Positions 8,897 through 17,960 of a stretch of DNA of 64,000 nucleotides are shown here, in pieces. Within the stretch, counting starts at the first letter, position 1. Every line of letters begins with the position of its first letter. The translations under genes were made by a program, and so were the position numbers. The stretch spans positions 186,001 through 250,000 of the forward strand of contig JAQBNH010000008.1 of the NCBI GenBank assembly GCA_028288705.1, given 5' to 3'. The DNA comes from Ferruginibacter sp. (GTDB taxonomy: Bacteria > Bacteroidota > Bacteroidia > Chitinophagales > Chitinophagaceae). The notes below the pieces were generated by a model, which worked only from the letters and a program-made list of their open reading frames with translations, ran no database searches and was not told where the DNA came from.

Positions 8897-9466
8897 ATGT
8901 TTATTGAACCGAATTGGAGGGGTGAACGGAGAGGCTGGATCGAAGTTATTTGTGGCAGTATGTTCAGCGGTAAGACGGAAGAATTAATCCGTAGACTGAA
9001 ACGTGTGAAGATTGCTAATCTTAAAGTTGAGATTTTTAAACCAGCGATTGATACACGCTATGACGAAGTGAAGATCGTAAGCCACGACACAAATTCCATT
9101 CACAGTACTCCGGTCGACAGTTCTCAAACCATTTTATTATTAGCACAGGATGTAGATGTGGTAGGCATTGACGAGGCCCAGTTTTTTGATGCAGAAATTG
9201 GTAATGTTTGTGAGCAGCTGGCGTTACGCGGTATTCGCGTGATCGTTGCCGGGCTGGACATGGACTACCAAGGCAACCCGTTCGGACAAATGCCCGGCTT
9301 GCTGGCGAAGGCAGATTATATTACCAAGCTACATGCGATCTGCGTAAAGTGTGGCAACATCGCCAATATTTCTTACCGCAAAACTTCACAGGGCGGCCAG
9401 GTATTGCTGGGTGAAAAAGATATATACGAGCCTCGTTGCAGGATCTGCGCGCAGGAAAAAGATTAA
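8897..9466 (+). CDS. tdk: thymidine kinase (type II)
   Basis: Salvage enzyme phosphorylating thymidine to dTMP with ATP, 189 residues. It shows the P-loop GSMFSGKT (20-27), the Walker B-like [11 protein letters not shown], the lasso-like [12 protein letters not shown], and a structural zinc site made of CVKCG and the C-terminal CRIC pair. The extended N-terminus ([14 protein letters not shown]) is common in Bacteroidota Tdk. It stands alone between a divergent gene and the convergent heme ABC operon; stop codons of the two are two bases apart. Confidence 0.95.
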   Translation: MFIEPNWRGERRGWIEVICGSMFSGKTEELIRRLKRVKIANLKVEIFKPAIDTRYDEVKIVSHDTNSIHSTPVDSSQTILLLAQDVDVVGIDEAQFFDAEIGNVCEQLALRGIRVIVAGLDMDYQGNPFGQMPGLLAKADYITKLHAICVKCGNIANISYRKTSQGGQVLLGEKDIYEPRCRICAQEKD

Positions 9467-9468
9467 AT

Positions 9469-10245
9469 TTAGAAGAGCACAACCGGCTTTTGTGTTACCG
9501 GATGTAATACGATTTGTGTGCGCACGCTAAAAACATGTTCAATCAAGTCGCTGTTTAAAATAGCTTGTGGTTCACCGCTGGCCACCAGTTTACCTTCTTT
9601 AAGAAAAAATAATTCATCAGCGTATTGCGCGGCGAGGTTGATATCATGAACGATAGCGATCAACACGGTTTGTGCTGTTGCCAAAGATTTAGCCACTTGT
9701 AAAAATTCCTGCTGGAAGTTTACGTCAAGGCTTGTCAATGGCTCGTCCAGAAACAAATACCTGCACCCGGGCTCAGCTGGCTCCCAAATTTGAGCGAGTA
9801 CCCTCGCGAATTGTACCCGTTGTTTTTCGCCGCCGCTCAGTGTGAGGTAATCTCTATCAATAAATGCCTGCAACTGCATTTTTTCTATTACAGCCATAAA
9901 AATATCAAGATCTTTTTTTGTGGGTGAAAAATCAAAGTGTGGGTATCTTCCCATCAACACCACTTCTTTAACAGACAAGGGAAAACTCAATTCCGGTTGT
10001 TGGCTCATAACCGCGCGACGCTGCGCCATTCTTACTGTGGAAATAGCAGACAACTTTTCTTCGTCATAAAATACTTCACCGTGTTTTAAGTCAATACTTC
10101 CACTAAATAATTTTAGTAACGTTGATTTGCCCGAACCATTTGGGCCAAGGATCATATGAAATTTACCTGCTGCAAATTCCGCGCTGATATCTTTTAAAAT
10201 TTCTTTTTTTCCAACCTGGTAATGTAGATTACTGATCTTAAGCAT
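9469..10245 (-). CDS. hmuV: heme/iron ABC transporter ATP-binding protein
   Basis: Cytoplasmic ATPase of a FecCDE/HmuV-type importer, 258 residues. Visible are Walker A GPNGSGKST (34-42), the signature LSGGEKQRV, Walker B YLFLDEPLTSLD and the H-loop IVHDINLA. I chose the ATG at 10245 because a strong GGAGG Shine-Dalgarno lies five bases before it; an upstream ATG at 10272 lacks this and would overlap the permease further. The start overlaps the hmuU stop by eight bases, so translation is probably coupled. Substrate (heme, other iron chelate or cobalamin) is inferred from context. Confidence 0.87.
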   Translation of the reverse strand: MLKISNLHYQVGKKEILKDISAEFAAGKFHMILGPNGSGKSTLLKLFSGSIDLKHGEVFYDEEKLSAISTVRMAQRRAVMSQQPELSFPLSVKEVVLMGRYPHFDFSPTKKDLDIFMAVIEKMQLQAFIDRDYLTLSGGEKQRVQFARVLAQIWEPAEPGCRYLFLDEPLTSLDVNFQQEFLQVAKSLATAQTVLIAIVHDINLAAQYADELFFLKEGKLVASGEPQAILNSDLIEHVFSVRTQIVLHPVTQKPVVLF

Positions 10246-11290
10246 CCCCACCTCCTTTTTGTTGCAGCACATTGAATTTTTTAAGCAGCAGTATAAAAAT
10301 GGGCGCGCCTACCAGTGAGGTAATAATACCGATGGGGATCTCCGCCGGCGCCAGCAATAATCTTGCGCCCATGTCTGCTAAAGTTAGCAGGATAGCGCCC
10401 AAGATCATCGAAGCAGGCAACAACTTTTTATTATCACTACCAATCAGTAAGCGCAACACGTGAGGAACAATCAGTCCCATAAAACTAATTACACCGACAA
10501 ATGCCGTGGCAACAGATACCATAGTCGTGTTCAGGAACATGATCCTGCGTTTCAATTTGTTTGTGTCAACACCGAGGTAACCCGCTTCATCTTCTCCAAG
10601 TAATAAGGCATTCAGTTGCTTTGAATAACGTATTGAAATGATAAAAATAATTCCTGCAACAAGGCTGATAATCCCAACCTGCATCCAGTTAGCGCCGGAA
10701 AAAGTTCCGAGGTTCCAGAACGTGATGCTTCTTGCCTGCGGATCGCGCGCGATATAACTCATGAACCCGGTTCCGCTTAACCCGATCGCGTTTACAGCAA
10801 TACCGATCAATAATAATGACATGATGGAAATTCTTCCTGCATTTTTTGCCAGCGAATAAACCAGCCAAGTTGCAAGCAGGCCGCCGGCAAAAGCAAACAA
10901 TGGCACGAGCAAGGGGCCCATCAACGTTTTCAAGGCAGAAGGAATTCCGGCCGCTAATACGAATATTACAGATGCACCAAAAGCGGCACCAGCGCTGGTT
11001 CCTATCAATCCGGGTTCAACTATCGGATTCCGGAACAAGCCCTGCATTAACACACCGGAGGCAGACAGGATCGCACCTGTGACCGCACACAGCAGGACGC
11101 GTGGCAAACGGATTTGTAAAAAAACGGCCTCGTAAATATTCGATGGTTGTTGGCCCGAAACAAAATGCCTGATTGAATTCCACATTTCATTTACCCGAAT
11201 ATCTACCGCACCGAAGGCTGTAGCGATGATCAGCATCAATATTAATAACAGTAACAAACCCGGGAAAAATAAGCGGCTATTTCGCAACAT
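10238..11290 (-). CDS. hmuU: FecCD-family ABC transporter permease (heme/iron)
   Basis: Polytopic inner-membrane permease of 350 residues with about nine to ten hydrophobic segments. It carries FecCD landmarks: RLPRVLLCAVTGAILSASGVLMQGLFRNPIVEPGLIG near the N-terminus (residues about 58-95) and the C-terminal GFVGVISFMGLIVPHVLR-like block with LLPASMILGAILLTLADMGAR. It overlaps the binding-protein gene upstream by 14 bases and the ATPase gene downstream by 8, so the three are one translationally linked unit. Confidence 0.9.
   Translation of the reverse strand: MLRNSRLFFPGLLLLLILMLIIATAFGAVDIRVNEMWNSIRHFVSGQQPSNIYEAVFLQIRLPRVLLCAVTGAILSASGVLMQGLFRNPIVEPGLIGTSAGAAFGASVIFVLAAGIPSALKTLMGPLLVPLFAFAGGLLATWLVYSLAKNAGRISIMSLLLIGIAVNAIGLSGTGFMSYIARDPQARSITFWNLGTFSGANWMQVGIISLVAGIIFIISIRYSKQLNALLLGEDEAGYLGVDTNKLKRRIMFLNTTMVSVATAFVGVISFMGLIVPHVLRLLIGSDNKKLLPASMILGAILLTLADMGARLLLAPAEIPIGIITSLVGAPIFILLLKKFNVLQQKGGGDA
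10251..10255 (-). promoter_or_regulatory. strong Shine-Dalgarno (GGAGG) deciding the hmuV start
   Basis: On the minus strand GGAGG ends five bases before the ATG at 10245. Such strong sites are rare in this window, where most genes have A-rich leaders. It lies inside the last codons of hmuU and supports the shorter hmuV start. Confidence 0.7.
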
Positions 11291-12164
11291 AGGGAACCGT
11301 ATGAATGAGATCCATCAACTTAATAATATTATCGCCGCTCCTGGGCCCAAAATAAATGAGGTCGTGTTCTTCAAAGCGGACGATGCGTTTATTTTTACCG
11401 GCATTTGTTAGCGCCACGCCCGGTATATCACTAATAAATTTGTCCATGCCGCCCATTTTATCAAAGCCATAGTCAGTTGCAATGATAACATCAGGATTCG
11501 CTGTGGCCACGGCTTCCGCACTGATTTGACGTGCGCCCTTCGCATCATATTTCACCACCCTGCCACCGGCCATGCTAATCATTTTATCGGGTACGCCGCC
11601 GCGGCCCGACATCACGAAATAAACATTACTTGCCCGGCCAAAATGAATCACCATTACGAGCGGACTGTCCTGGATACTTTTTTCTGCCGCCTTGCGTGTT
11701 GCCAACGCTAAACCTGAATCCATACGTGCGATCGCTGCAGTGGCTTGTGCTGGAACATCAAAATATTTTCCTAAGGCGGTTAATAACAACCTTGCGCTGT
11801 CAGGGCTGTTTGCGCCCCCGAAAGCCTCTACTTTAAGGCCAGCCGTTTTAATTTGTGGAAGAACATTTTCAGGGCCTATATCATTACTGTGAATAACAAG
11901 ATCAGGGTTCACCGCGATGATCGCTTCAGGACTAAGAGCGCGGTGATAGCCTACTGTTTTCAGCAGTTTTGCGCTATCAGGAAAAGTGCTGCTGAGATCA
12001 ACAGCGACAATATTTTTTCCTTTACCAATGGCAAACATCATTTCTGTTAATTGCTTGGAAAGACAAACGATTCGCTGCTCTCCTGCTGCTACATGCTCAC
12101 GATTTCCAAAACGTCCACAGGAAAATAAGCCCGATAACGCCAGGATAAAAACAATTTTCTTCAT
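11277..12164 (-). CDS. hmuT: heme/iron ABC transporter substrate-binding lipoprotein
   Basis: Class III periplasmic binding protein of 295 residues. The start at 12164 gives a lipoprotein signal MKKIVFILALSGLFSC with the lipobox cysteine at 16; an upstream in-frame ATG at 12188 would spoil the signal. The fold is indicated by RIVCLSKQLTEMMFAIGKGKNIVAVD, the ALSPEAIIAVNPDLVI helix-strand unit, and the second-lobe DVIIATDYGFDKM. It is 45 bases after the TonB-dependent receptor gene and overlaps the permease gene, so it should take the ligand imported by that receptor. HmuT-like by context; a cobalamin or siderophore role is not excluded. Confidence 0.83.
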   Translation of the reverse strand: MKKIVFILALSGLFSCGRFGNREHVAAGEQRIVCLSKQLTEMMFAIGKGKNIVAVDLSSTFPDSAKLLKTVGYHRALSPEAIIAVNPDLVIHSNDIGPENVLPQIKTAGLKVEAFGGANSPDSARLLLTALGKYFDVPAQATAAIARMDSGLALATRKAAEKSIQDSPLVMVIHFGRASNVYFVMSGRGGVPDKMISMAGGRVVKYDAKGARQISAEAVATANPDVIIATDYGFDKMGGMDKFISDIPGVALTNAGKNKRIVRFEEHDLIYFGPRSGDNIIKLMDLIHTVPYVAK

Positions 12165-12209
12165 GAATAAATATTTTAGAGGAGGCAACCGTAGCTGCCT
12201 CCCGATAAA

Positions 12210-14618
12210 TTAAAAATTATATTTTAAAGTTAGACCGCCATAATAATTCGCATTCCTGGGAGCGGCGATGTAGGCATCGGGTAACTGGTTTACAAAGATC
12301 ATAATCGGGTATTTGGTATTGGTCAGATTATTTCCGCCAACAAATGCATCAACATCGAAATGGGCTGAAATTGATCGTCGGATACCCAGCTTTGCATTCA
12401 GTAAATTGTAACTGCCGGTGCGGTTAATCCCGTCTGATGTAATCGGCATTCCATCTTTATACATATAGTTTACGTTAGCATAAACACCTGGTGCCGTAGA
12501 AACGTCAATACCAAGATTGGCCACATACTTCGCAACACCAGCTACTGCTTTTCCACTGTAGTCGACGATGGAATCTTTGTTGCCCGGAGCAATGATATGA
12601 AACGGGTAATTTTTGTAAGTAAAATCAGAATAAGTAAAATTGGCAAAGGGCGATACGGTACGGAAAAATCCTTTTGTGGATTCAAGAACGGTGTACTTCA
12701 CTAAGGCTTCAATTCCTTTATTGTCCTGCTTTCCGCCATTTGTTACATAGCTGTACAACGTAGTGCTGCTGTTGTACGGAACTGCAACCGTTGTCATTTT
12801 ATCTGAGAAGATCGCATTAAAGAAGGCCAGCTCGTAACTGATTTTCCCATGAGCCAGCGCACCTTTGCTGCCAATCTCAAACTGGTTCGCCATTTCTGGT
12901 TTCAATTTATTATTTACGATACCTGTTTGCGGACCAAAAGCGGCGGCAAAAGGAATAAAGAAATAAGCACTAACAGGGGCTTTGTAGCCCTTGCTATACG
13001 AACCATAAAGAGAAAATTGCTTGTTGAATACTTTATTGATAGCCACATGCGGAGAAACCATTCTCTTATATGTAGTGTCATAATGTGTCGGTTTGTTTGC
13101 CACATAAAAACGATCATCTAATTTGATGAGCATATTGCTGATACCAACACCTGCAGTAACAGACAGATCTTTTGGTAATGCTAAAGTCCATTCCGTAAAC
13201 GCAGATGTTGTCGCGGTTGTGGTATAAACATTAGATGTTGTGGCCCCAATGATAAAATAAGGATCACCATATTTCCACACATGCGCAGGCGTTGTAACGA
13301 TCGGATCGATCATTGTGTAACCAATCGTTTGGGCATTTTGCCTTTGGGTTTCCACGCCGGTGACACCGCTTAGGTTTATGTTGTTACGCAAAGAAAACTT
13401 CGTCTCGAATGTAGAACGAAGACCAAGATTAGTAGAGGATTTATCCGTCCAGCCGCCGGCCGAACTTGCATTGCTGTTAAAAGATGTTCCGAATACCGTT
13501 GTGTTGTTAGAAATGTAATCATTGAATTTGTAAATATGCCCTAAGCCAGCGCGAACACTGTACACATTGCTGTGCGCATTACGTTTGATGTATTCAATGT
13601 TCCCTGAATAGTCGTCATTATTATATTGCGTAAGCGTTAGTTCTCCGCTGCGTTCGTCATAACTATTGCTATAGCCGAAGTAGGCATTGAAGCTTTGCTT
13701 TACACTAGGTTGAAAGTCGCCTGCAACATTTACAAAGTCTTTTCTCGAGGCATTATGAATTGTAAAACCATCTGATTTCTGATGCCCGTAATTCAGGAGC
13801 AAAGAAGAATGATCGGTGCCCATCGTGAAATGAGTTGTGTACCGTTGTAGCCCGTAATTGCCAAACAATACGTCCTGTCCAAGTGAAGTTTTTCCTGCTT
13901 CAGGTTTCATTGTTTTTAAATTCACAACACCCGCGATGGCGAGGCCATATAACGAGCCGGCCGGCCCCTTCACTACCTCAACATTGCCGATAGAACCGAA
14001 ATCTATATCATCTAAAACCGTGATGCCTTCTGCATCTGTAACCGGAATGCCATTCAGGTAAACTTTATAGCCCTGGCCATCGAAATTGCTGCTGATTCCG
14101 CGCGTGCCGCGTGAGCCATTACCATAGCCGCGAATATTAAATTGCTGGCCTGATGAAACGGCACGCCTGTTCATTGTTACACCGGGAACATTTCCATTGA
14201 TCGCATCGTCCAGAAAAAGCCCGGTACCCCGTTTCAATTCACGTTCTTTTAACCTCGTGATTGCTGCAGGCTGATACAGCAGAGATTTATTCAGGTTAGA
14301 CGTTGCCGTTATTTCCACCTCATCGAGGTTGCGGCCAACGGGTGTTAAGCTGATCTCCTGGAAAACAGTGCAAGAAGATACAGGCTGACGGCGGGTTTCA
14401 TAACCAACAAAACTTACTATTAATGAGCCCGCGGCAGAACAGGGAAGAAAGAAATTTCCCGAGCGGTCTGTGGCTGTCTCTTTTCCTGCCATGCTGATAT
14501 TGGCACCGTATAAAGCAGTTCCAGTAACGCCATCTATAACGTGACCGGAAATATTTTGCGCAACAATGGCGCTGCAGAACATCAGCATTATGCTGACGAA
14601 TAGAAAAATTCTTTTCAT
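12210..14618 (-). CDS. TonB-dependent outer-membrane receptor (probable heme/iron receptor)
   Basis: Outer-membrane beta-barrel receptor of 802 residues. Start at 14618 gives a signal peptide MKRIFLFVSIMLMFCSAIVAQ. Then follow a carboxypeptidase-regulatory-like domain (ISGHVIDGVTGTALYGANI to about 95), a plug domain (about 110-230, with VEVVKGPAGSLYGLAIAGVVN) and the barrel, ending GGLTLKYNF with the terminal aromatic residue needed for outer-membrane insertion. It heads the hmuTUV unit, so receptor, binding protein, permease and ATPase form a complete uptake route. No SusD-like partner is present, which argues for metal or cofactor rather than glycan uptake. Confidence 0.88.
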   Translation of the reverse strand: MKRIFLFVSIMLMFCSAIVAQNISGHVIDGVTGTALYGANISMAGKETATDRSGNFFLPCSAAGSLIVSFVGYETRRQPVSSCTVFQEISLTPVGRNLDEVEITATSNLNKSLLYQPAAITRLKERELKRGTGLFLDDAINGNVPGVTMNRRAVSSGQQFNIRGYGNGSRGTRGISSNFDGQGYKVYLNGIPVTDAEGITVLDDIDFGSIGNVEVVKGPAGSLYGLAIAGVVNLKTMKPEAGKTSLGQDVLFGNYGLQRYTTHFTMGTDHSSLLLNYGHQKSDGFTIHNASRKDFVNVAGDFQPSVKQSFNAYFGYSNSYDERSGELTLTQYNNDDYSGNIEYIKRNAHSNVYSVRAGLGHIYKFNDYISNNTTVFGTSFNSNASSAGGWTDKSSTNLGLRSTFETKFSLRNNINLSGVTGVETQRQNAQTIGYTMIDPIVTTPAHVWKYGDPYFIIGATTSNVYTTTATTSAFTEWTLALPKDLSVTAGVGISNMLIKLDDRFYVANKPTHYDTTYKRMVSPHVAINKVFNKQFSLYGSYSKGYKAPVSAYFFIPFAAAFGPQTGIVNNKLKPEMANQFEIGSKGALAHGKISYELAFFNAIFSDKMTTVAVPYNSSTTLYSYVTNGGKQDNKGIEALVKYTVLESTKGFFRTVSPFANFTYSDFTYKNYPFHIIAPGNKDSIVDYSGKAVAGVAKYVANLGIDVSTAPGVYANVNYMYKDGMPITSDGINRTGSYNLLNAKLGIRRSISAHFDVDAFVGGNNLTNTKYPIMIFVNQLPDAYIAAPRNANYYGGLTLKYNF

Positions 14619-14694
14619 GATAAGTTGTTTTGGATCCAATAAAATATGGGTACACTGAAGAATATCAGTAACCTGTTTAATCTAATTTATGGGA

Positions 14695-15210
14695 TCAACT
14701 GCGCGGTGGTGGCGCATGAACTTCCCTGAATCTATTAGCCAGGATGCAAGGTGGAAGTATATTTTTGGATTCGCCGGGGCAAAACAGTTCGGCAGTTTTA
14801 CCAGGTAAGCCCGTAACACAAAAATCGGGCAGTTGGAATTTAAGGAGATATTTATTGCCCTTACTATTTCCTGTTGCGTGCTTAATAGCCTGCGAAAAAT
14901 CATGCAGGAAGACCTGCTCTTTATCATCATTGATGCAATACAATGTTTCTTTACCATTAACCAATTTCGATTTCGCTACATCGTACATCTCGCCGCTCAG
15001 CATAAATTCTTCGCCTTTTTCTTCCCAGCGGATAGATGGATCCCCAGCATCAATTACCAATAGCCCCTCATAAGAATCAGGTATCATAGCTAAGATGCGG
15101 CCCTTCATTTCTTTTCGTAACTGGTATTGCTGGAAGCTGTAAATCCCGTAATAACCAAACTGGCTAATGCTGAATAAAATCAAAGCTAATATGATGCTGA
15201 AGCGACGCAA
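14695..15210 (-). CDS. small exported or membrane-anchored protein of unknown function
   Basis: 171 residues with one hydrophobic N-terminal segment (MRRFSIILALILFSISQFGYYGIYSF), which is either an uncleaved anchor or a signal peptide. The rest looks extracytoplasmic and ends with the histidine- and proline-rich tail HAPPPRS. Two cysteines (CVTG, LFCPG) lie near the C-terminus. It precedes the TonB receptor on the same strand by 76 bases, so it may be part of the heme uptake transcript. I do not recognise a named family. Confidence 0.7.
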   Translation of the reverse strand: MRRFSIILALILFSISQFGYYGIYSFQQYQLRKEMKGRILAMIPDSYEGLLVIDAGDPSIRWEEKGEEFMLSGEMYDVAKSKLVNGKETLYCINDDKEQVFLHDFSQAIKHATGNSKGNKYLLKFQLPDFCVTGLPGKTAELFCPGESKNILPPCILANRFREVHAPPPRS

Positions 15211-15329
15211 GGTTTGGTACTTGACTGCAAAATATTACATTTTAGAGGAAATTCTAAACTATTTGCCGGGAGTTTAGGTTTCATTCGCACTAACGTAGAA
15301 ATAATAATTAATGCTTTTACTTTGCAGCC

Positions 15330-15989
15330 ATGATAAAGAAGGTGCTGGCATTATTAAAAAAGGACCTGTTGCTGGAGTTGCGGCAACAACATACTTTTTA
15401 TGGCATCCTTTTATACATTGCCGCTACCGTTTACGTGTTACACCTTTCTCTGCCCGACAGTCCGGATGCAAACGTATGGAACAGTTTGTTTTGGGTGATC
15501 CAATTATTTGTTTGTGTAAATACCGTTGCAAAAAGCTTTTTGCAGGAAAGCAAAGGCCGCATGCTTTATTTTTATTCCATTGCTTCGCCGGTGGAGTTCA
15601 TCCTCGCGAAATTGCTGTTCAATATTATTTTGATGTTGTTTATGAGCCTCGTAAGCCTGTTACTTTTCTACGTGTTCCTGGATAATCCCGTTTCGAATAT
15701 GGGATTATTTATCGGGATTGTTTTATTGGGAGGAACGGGGATCAGCCTGGTGTTTACGCTGATGAGTGCCATCGCGGCGAAGGCGCAACAAAATGCTGCT
15801 TTGATTGCGATTCTTGGTTTCCCGGTGATCCTGCCACAACTATTGTTATTGATGCGGTTGAGCAAAGCTGCTTTTGCAGAAGTATTCCGCGAAGGTGCCG
15901 TGCTACAACTGGCAGGACTGGTTGCAGGCCTTGATGTGTTGGTGATTATGATGGCCGTGATATTGTTTCCCTATTTATGGAAAGACTGA
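15330..15989 (+). CDS. ccmB: heme exporter permease CcmB
   Basis: Membrane protein of 219 residues with six hydrophobic segments, matching CcmB of System I cytochrome c maturation, where it acts with CcmA and CcmC in the heme-loading complex. The start MIKKVLALLKKDLLLELRQQH and the Q-E-S-K-G segment after TM2 fit the family. A longer reading frame in another frame over the 5' half is a shadow. ccmA is not in the window. ccmC follows on the same strand but a metallopeptidase gene on the opposite strand intervenes. Confidence 0.9.
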   Translation: MIKKVLALLKKDLLLELRQQHTFYGILLYIAATVYVLHLSLPDSPDANVWNSLFWVIQLFVCVNTVAKSFLQESKGRMLYFYSIASPVEFILAKLLFNIILMLFMSLVSLLLFYVFLDNPVSNMGLFIGIVLLGGTGISLVFTLMSAIAAKAQQNAALIAILGFPVILPQLLLLMRLSKAAFAEVFREGAVLQLAGLVAGLDVLVIMMAVILFPYLWKD

Positions 15990-16835
15990 TTATTGATCTG
16001 AAGAAAAGGTATCTCCCTGGTTAATATCACCGGTGGTGAAACCTTTCTTAAACCAATACATACGCTGGGCGGATGTTCCATGTGTAAATGCATCGGGTGT
16101 TACATGGCCTTGGGATTCTGATTGGAGACGATCATCACCGATCGCGTTAGCAGCATTCAATGCGTCATCAATATCTTTCGACTGGATGACATTTTTCATT
16201 TTCTGATCGTAATGCGCCCAAACCCCGGCATAAAAGTCTGCCTGCAATTCCAGCTTCACTGAATATTTATTAAAAGCCGTTTCATCAAGCTGGCTCCTTA
16301 ATCGTTCCATTTTTTCTGAGGTACCCATTAAATTTTGAATATGATGCCCCACTTCATGAGCCACAACATATGCCATGGCAAAATCTCCGGAAGCCTGGAA
16401 ACGATTTTTTAATTCTTCTGCAAATCCTAAATCAATGTATACATCCTGGTCGGCCGGACAATAGAACGGGCCGGTAGCCGCACTTGCATAACCACAACCC
16501 GACTCAGTTGAATTCCTGAATAATACCAATGTTGGTTTGCTATATTTTTTTCCATGTTCAGAAAAGATCTGGTCCCAAACATCTTCAGTATCTGCCAGTA
16601 CAACTTTCACGAAAGACGCTTGTTCATCATCAGCAGCTTTTTGTTCCGAGGTCATTTCCGTACCATTTCCCTGGGGCAATGCCTGTGGAAGATTTTGAAC
16701 GTCACCACCGCTGAGGAAAAAATTAACCAGCAATGCGATCACGCCGAGCACGCCGCCACCAGCAACCATCTGCCCCCCGCTCATCCCCCGACGGTCATCT
16801 ACATTAGAACTTTCTCTTCTTCCTTTCCATAACAT
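15990..16835 (-). CDS. neutral zinc metallopeptidase, YpfJ/KPN_02809 family
   Basis: 281 residues. The N-terminus (WKGRRESSNVDDRRG) is the usual cytosolic start of this family, followed by one transmembrane segment (about 23-42) and an exported catalytic domain. The zinc site is HEVGHH (H160, E161, H164) with a likely third ligand in LELQADFYAGVWAH. The C-terminal GTSAQRMYWFKKGF block is also conserved. Its biological substrate is unknown to me. The stop codon directly abuts the end of ccmB and the gene runs opposite to the ccm genes. Confidence 0.9.
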   Translation of the reverse strand: MLWKGRRESSNVDDRRGMSGGQMVAGGGVLGVIALLVNFFLSGGDVQNLPQALPQGNGTEMTSEQKAADDEQASFVKVVLADTEDVWDQIFSEHGKKYSKPTLVLFRNSTESGCGYASAATGPFYCPADQDVYIDLGFAEELKNRFQASGDFAMAYVVAHEVGHHIQNLMGTSEKMERLRSQLDETAFNKYSVKLELQADFYAGVWAHYDQKMKNVIQSKDIDDALNAANAIGDDRLQSESQGHVTPDAFTHGTSAQRMYWFKKGFTTGDINQGDTFSSDQ

Positions 16836-16951
16836 AATCGTAAAATTTAGTCTTTAATTGATAGTCTTTGTATACAGAGAAAAAATAATGCCATGCTTCA
16901 GCCCGGACAAGAATAGCCAAAGTTTTTTTTATAAGCAAGTACAGTTTCCCA

Positions 16952-16959
16952 TAACTTTG
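16952..16959 (+). promoter_or_regulatory. -7 element (TAnnTTTG) before ccmC
   Basis: TAACTTTG followed by C, 15 bases before the TTG start of ccmC. It implies ccmC and the CcmD-like gene have their own promoter rather than being read from ccmB across the opposite-strand peptidase gene. No -33 TTG is evident. Confidence 0.5.
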
Positions 16960-16974
16960 CGCCTCTGATCAAAC

Positions 16975-17685
16975 TTGAGCGAATTAGTGCAAAAAAGCTG
17001 GTGGAAAATATTATCCTTTTTACTTCTAATGTACACCGTAACCGGCGGTTTTTTAATGGAAGTTCCTCACCTGCACATCCTCAATGAAACCATTCGCAAC
17101 CTTTATTTCCACGTATCGATGTGGTTTGCGATGATGATCCTTTTTATCGTGAGTTTCGTTTACAGTATAAAATACCTTAGAAATTTCGATTACAGGAACG
17201 ACATTTTCGCCCGCAATTTCGCAGCAATGGGCAGTTTCCTCGGTATTCTCGGTTACGCAACCGGAACTGTTTGGGCAAGTTACACCTGGGTAACGGATCA
17301 GGGCCAGAGTCTCGCAAATATTCTTAAAGAACCGAAACTCATCGGTGCCGCGATCGCATTATTAATTTACGGGGCCTATTTTGTATTACGTGGCTCTTTC
17401 ACTGATATCGACAAACGCGCACGCGTGAGTGCAGTATATAATATCTTCGCTTTTGTGATGTTGTTCCCGAGTATCTGGATTATTCCGAGATTAGTAGGTA
17501 GCCTGCATCCCGGTGCGCCCGGTGGCGAAGGCGGAAATCCCGCTCTCAACTTCAATGATATCGACAGCCGGCTACGCATGGTGTTTTATCCGGCGGTGAT
17601 TGGCTGGACGTTGCTAGGCGTTTGGATCGCGACGTTAAAGATCAGGATAGAATTGATAAAAGATAAATCATTACTTCATGGGTAA
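16975..17685 (+). CDS. ccmC: heme exporter protein CcmC (CcsA-like)
   Basis: Six-helix membrane protein of 236 residues that binds heme in cytochrome c maturation. The tryptophan-rich heme-handling segment is seen as GTVWASYTWVTDQ after TM3, with external histidines in MEVPHLHILNE and RLVGSLHPGAPGG. No ATG precedes TM1 in frame, so I start at TTG 16975, close to the -7 box; GTG at 16984 is an alternative. It overlaps the next gene by eight bases. Partner ccmB lies 1 kb upstream. Confidence 0.9.
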   Translation: MSELVQKSWWKILSFLLLMYTVTGGFLMEVPHLHILNETIRNLYFHVSMWFAMMILFIVSFVYSIKYLRNFDYRNDIFARNFAAMGSFLGILGYATGTVWASYTWVTDQGQSLANILKEPKLIGAAIALLIYGAYFVLRGSFTDIDKRARVSAVYNIFAFVMLFPSIWIIPRLVGSLHPGAPGGEGGNPALNFNDIDSRLRMVFYPAVIGWTLLGVWIATLKIRIELIKDKSLLHG

Positions 17686-17911
17686 ATATTACCGTAGCTT
17701 TTTTTTACGTTTGAGCATGTTCGTCCTGGCGATTGTCAGTTCGCAGATCTCCTTTGGGCAGGATCATGTTGAGATGGCAGATACGATGCGTTCCAACGGT
17801 AAAATATATGTTGTAGTAACGGTGTGCGTGATCATTTTAGTTGGATTATTTCTTTACGTAATGTCGGTTGACAGGAAGCTACGTAAACTGGAAAAAGAAC
17901 ATCGTCATTAA
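17678..17911 (+). CDS. CcmD-like small membrane protein
   Basis: 77 residues with a possible signal segment (LSMFVLAIVSSQISFG), then a single transmembrane helix (IYVVVTVCVIILVGLFLYVMSV) followed by a basic, charged tail (DRKLRKLEKEHRH). This layout and position after ccmC match CcmD, which stabilises the CcmABC complex. The ATG overlaps the ccmC stop by eight bases, indicating coupling. The sequence itself is poorly conserved, so the call relies on layout and context. Confidence 0.75.
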   Translation: MGKYYRSFFLRLSMFVLAIVSSQISFGQDHVEMADTMRSNGKIYVVVTVCVIILVGLFLYVMSVDRKLRKLEKEHRH

Positions 17912-17921
17912 TTTTGCTTGC

Positions 17922-17940
17922 AAGGGATGATTCCCTTTTT
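17922..17940 (+). terminator. short hairpin terminator after the ccmC-ccmD-like unit
   Basis: AAGGGA and TCCCTT arms around a TGAT loop, followed by a T run. The stem is short (six pairs), so termination may be partial. Confidence 0.5.
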
Positions 17941-17960
17941 AATAATATAAAACAAAACAT

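Noticed and set aside
15311-15685. 124-codon plus-strand frame overlapping ccmB
   Set aside because: Different frame over the 5' half of ccmB, cysteine- and histidine-rich in a random way, while ccmB itself is clearly a membrane protein of the known family.
17376-17579. Minus-strand frame inside ccmC
   Set aside because: Antisense shadow of a gene with clear CcmC motifs.
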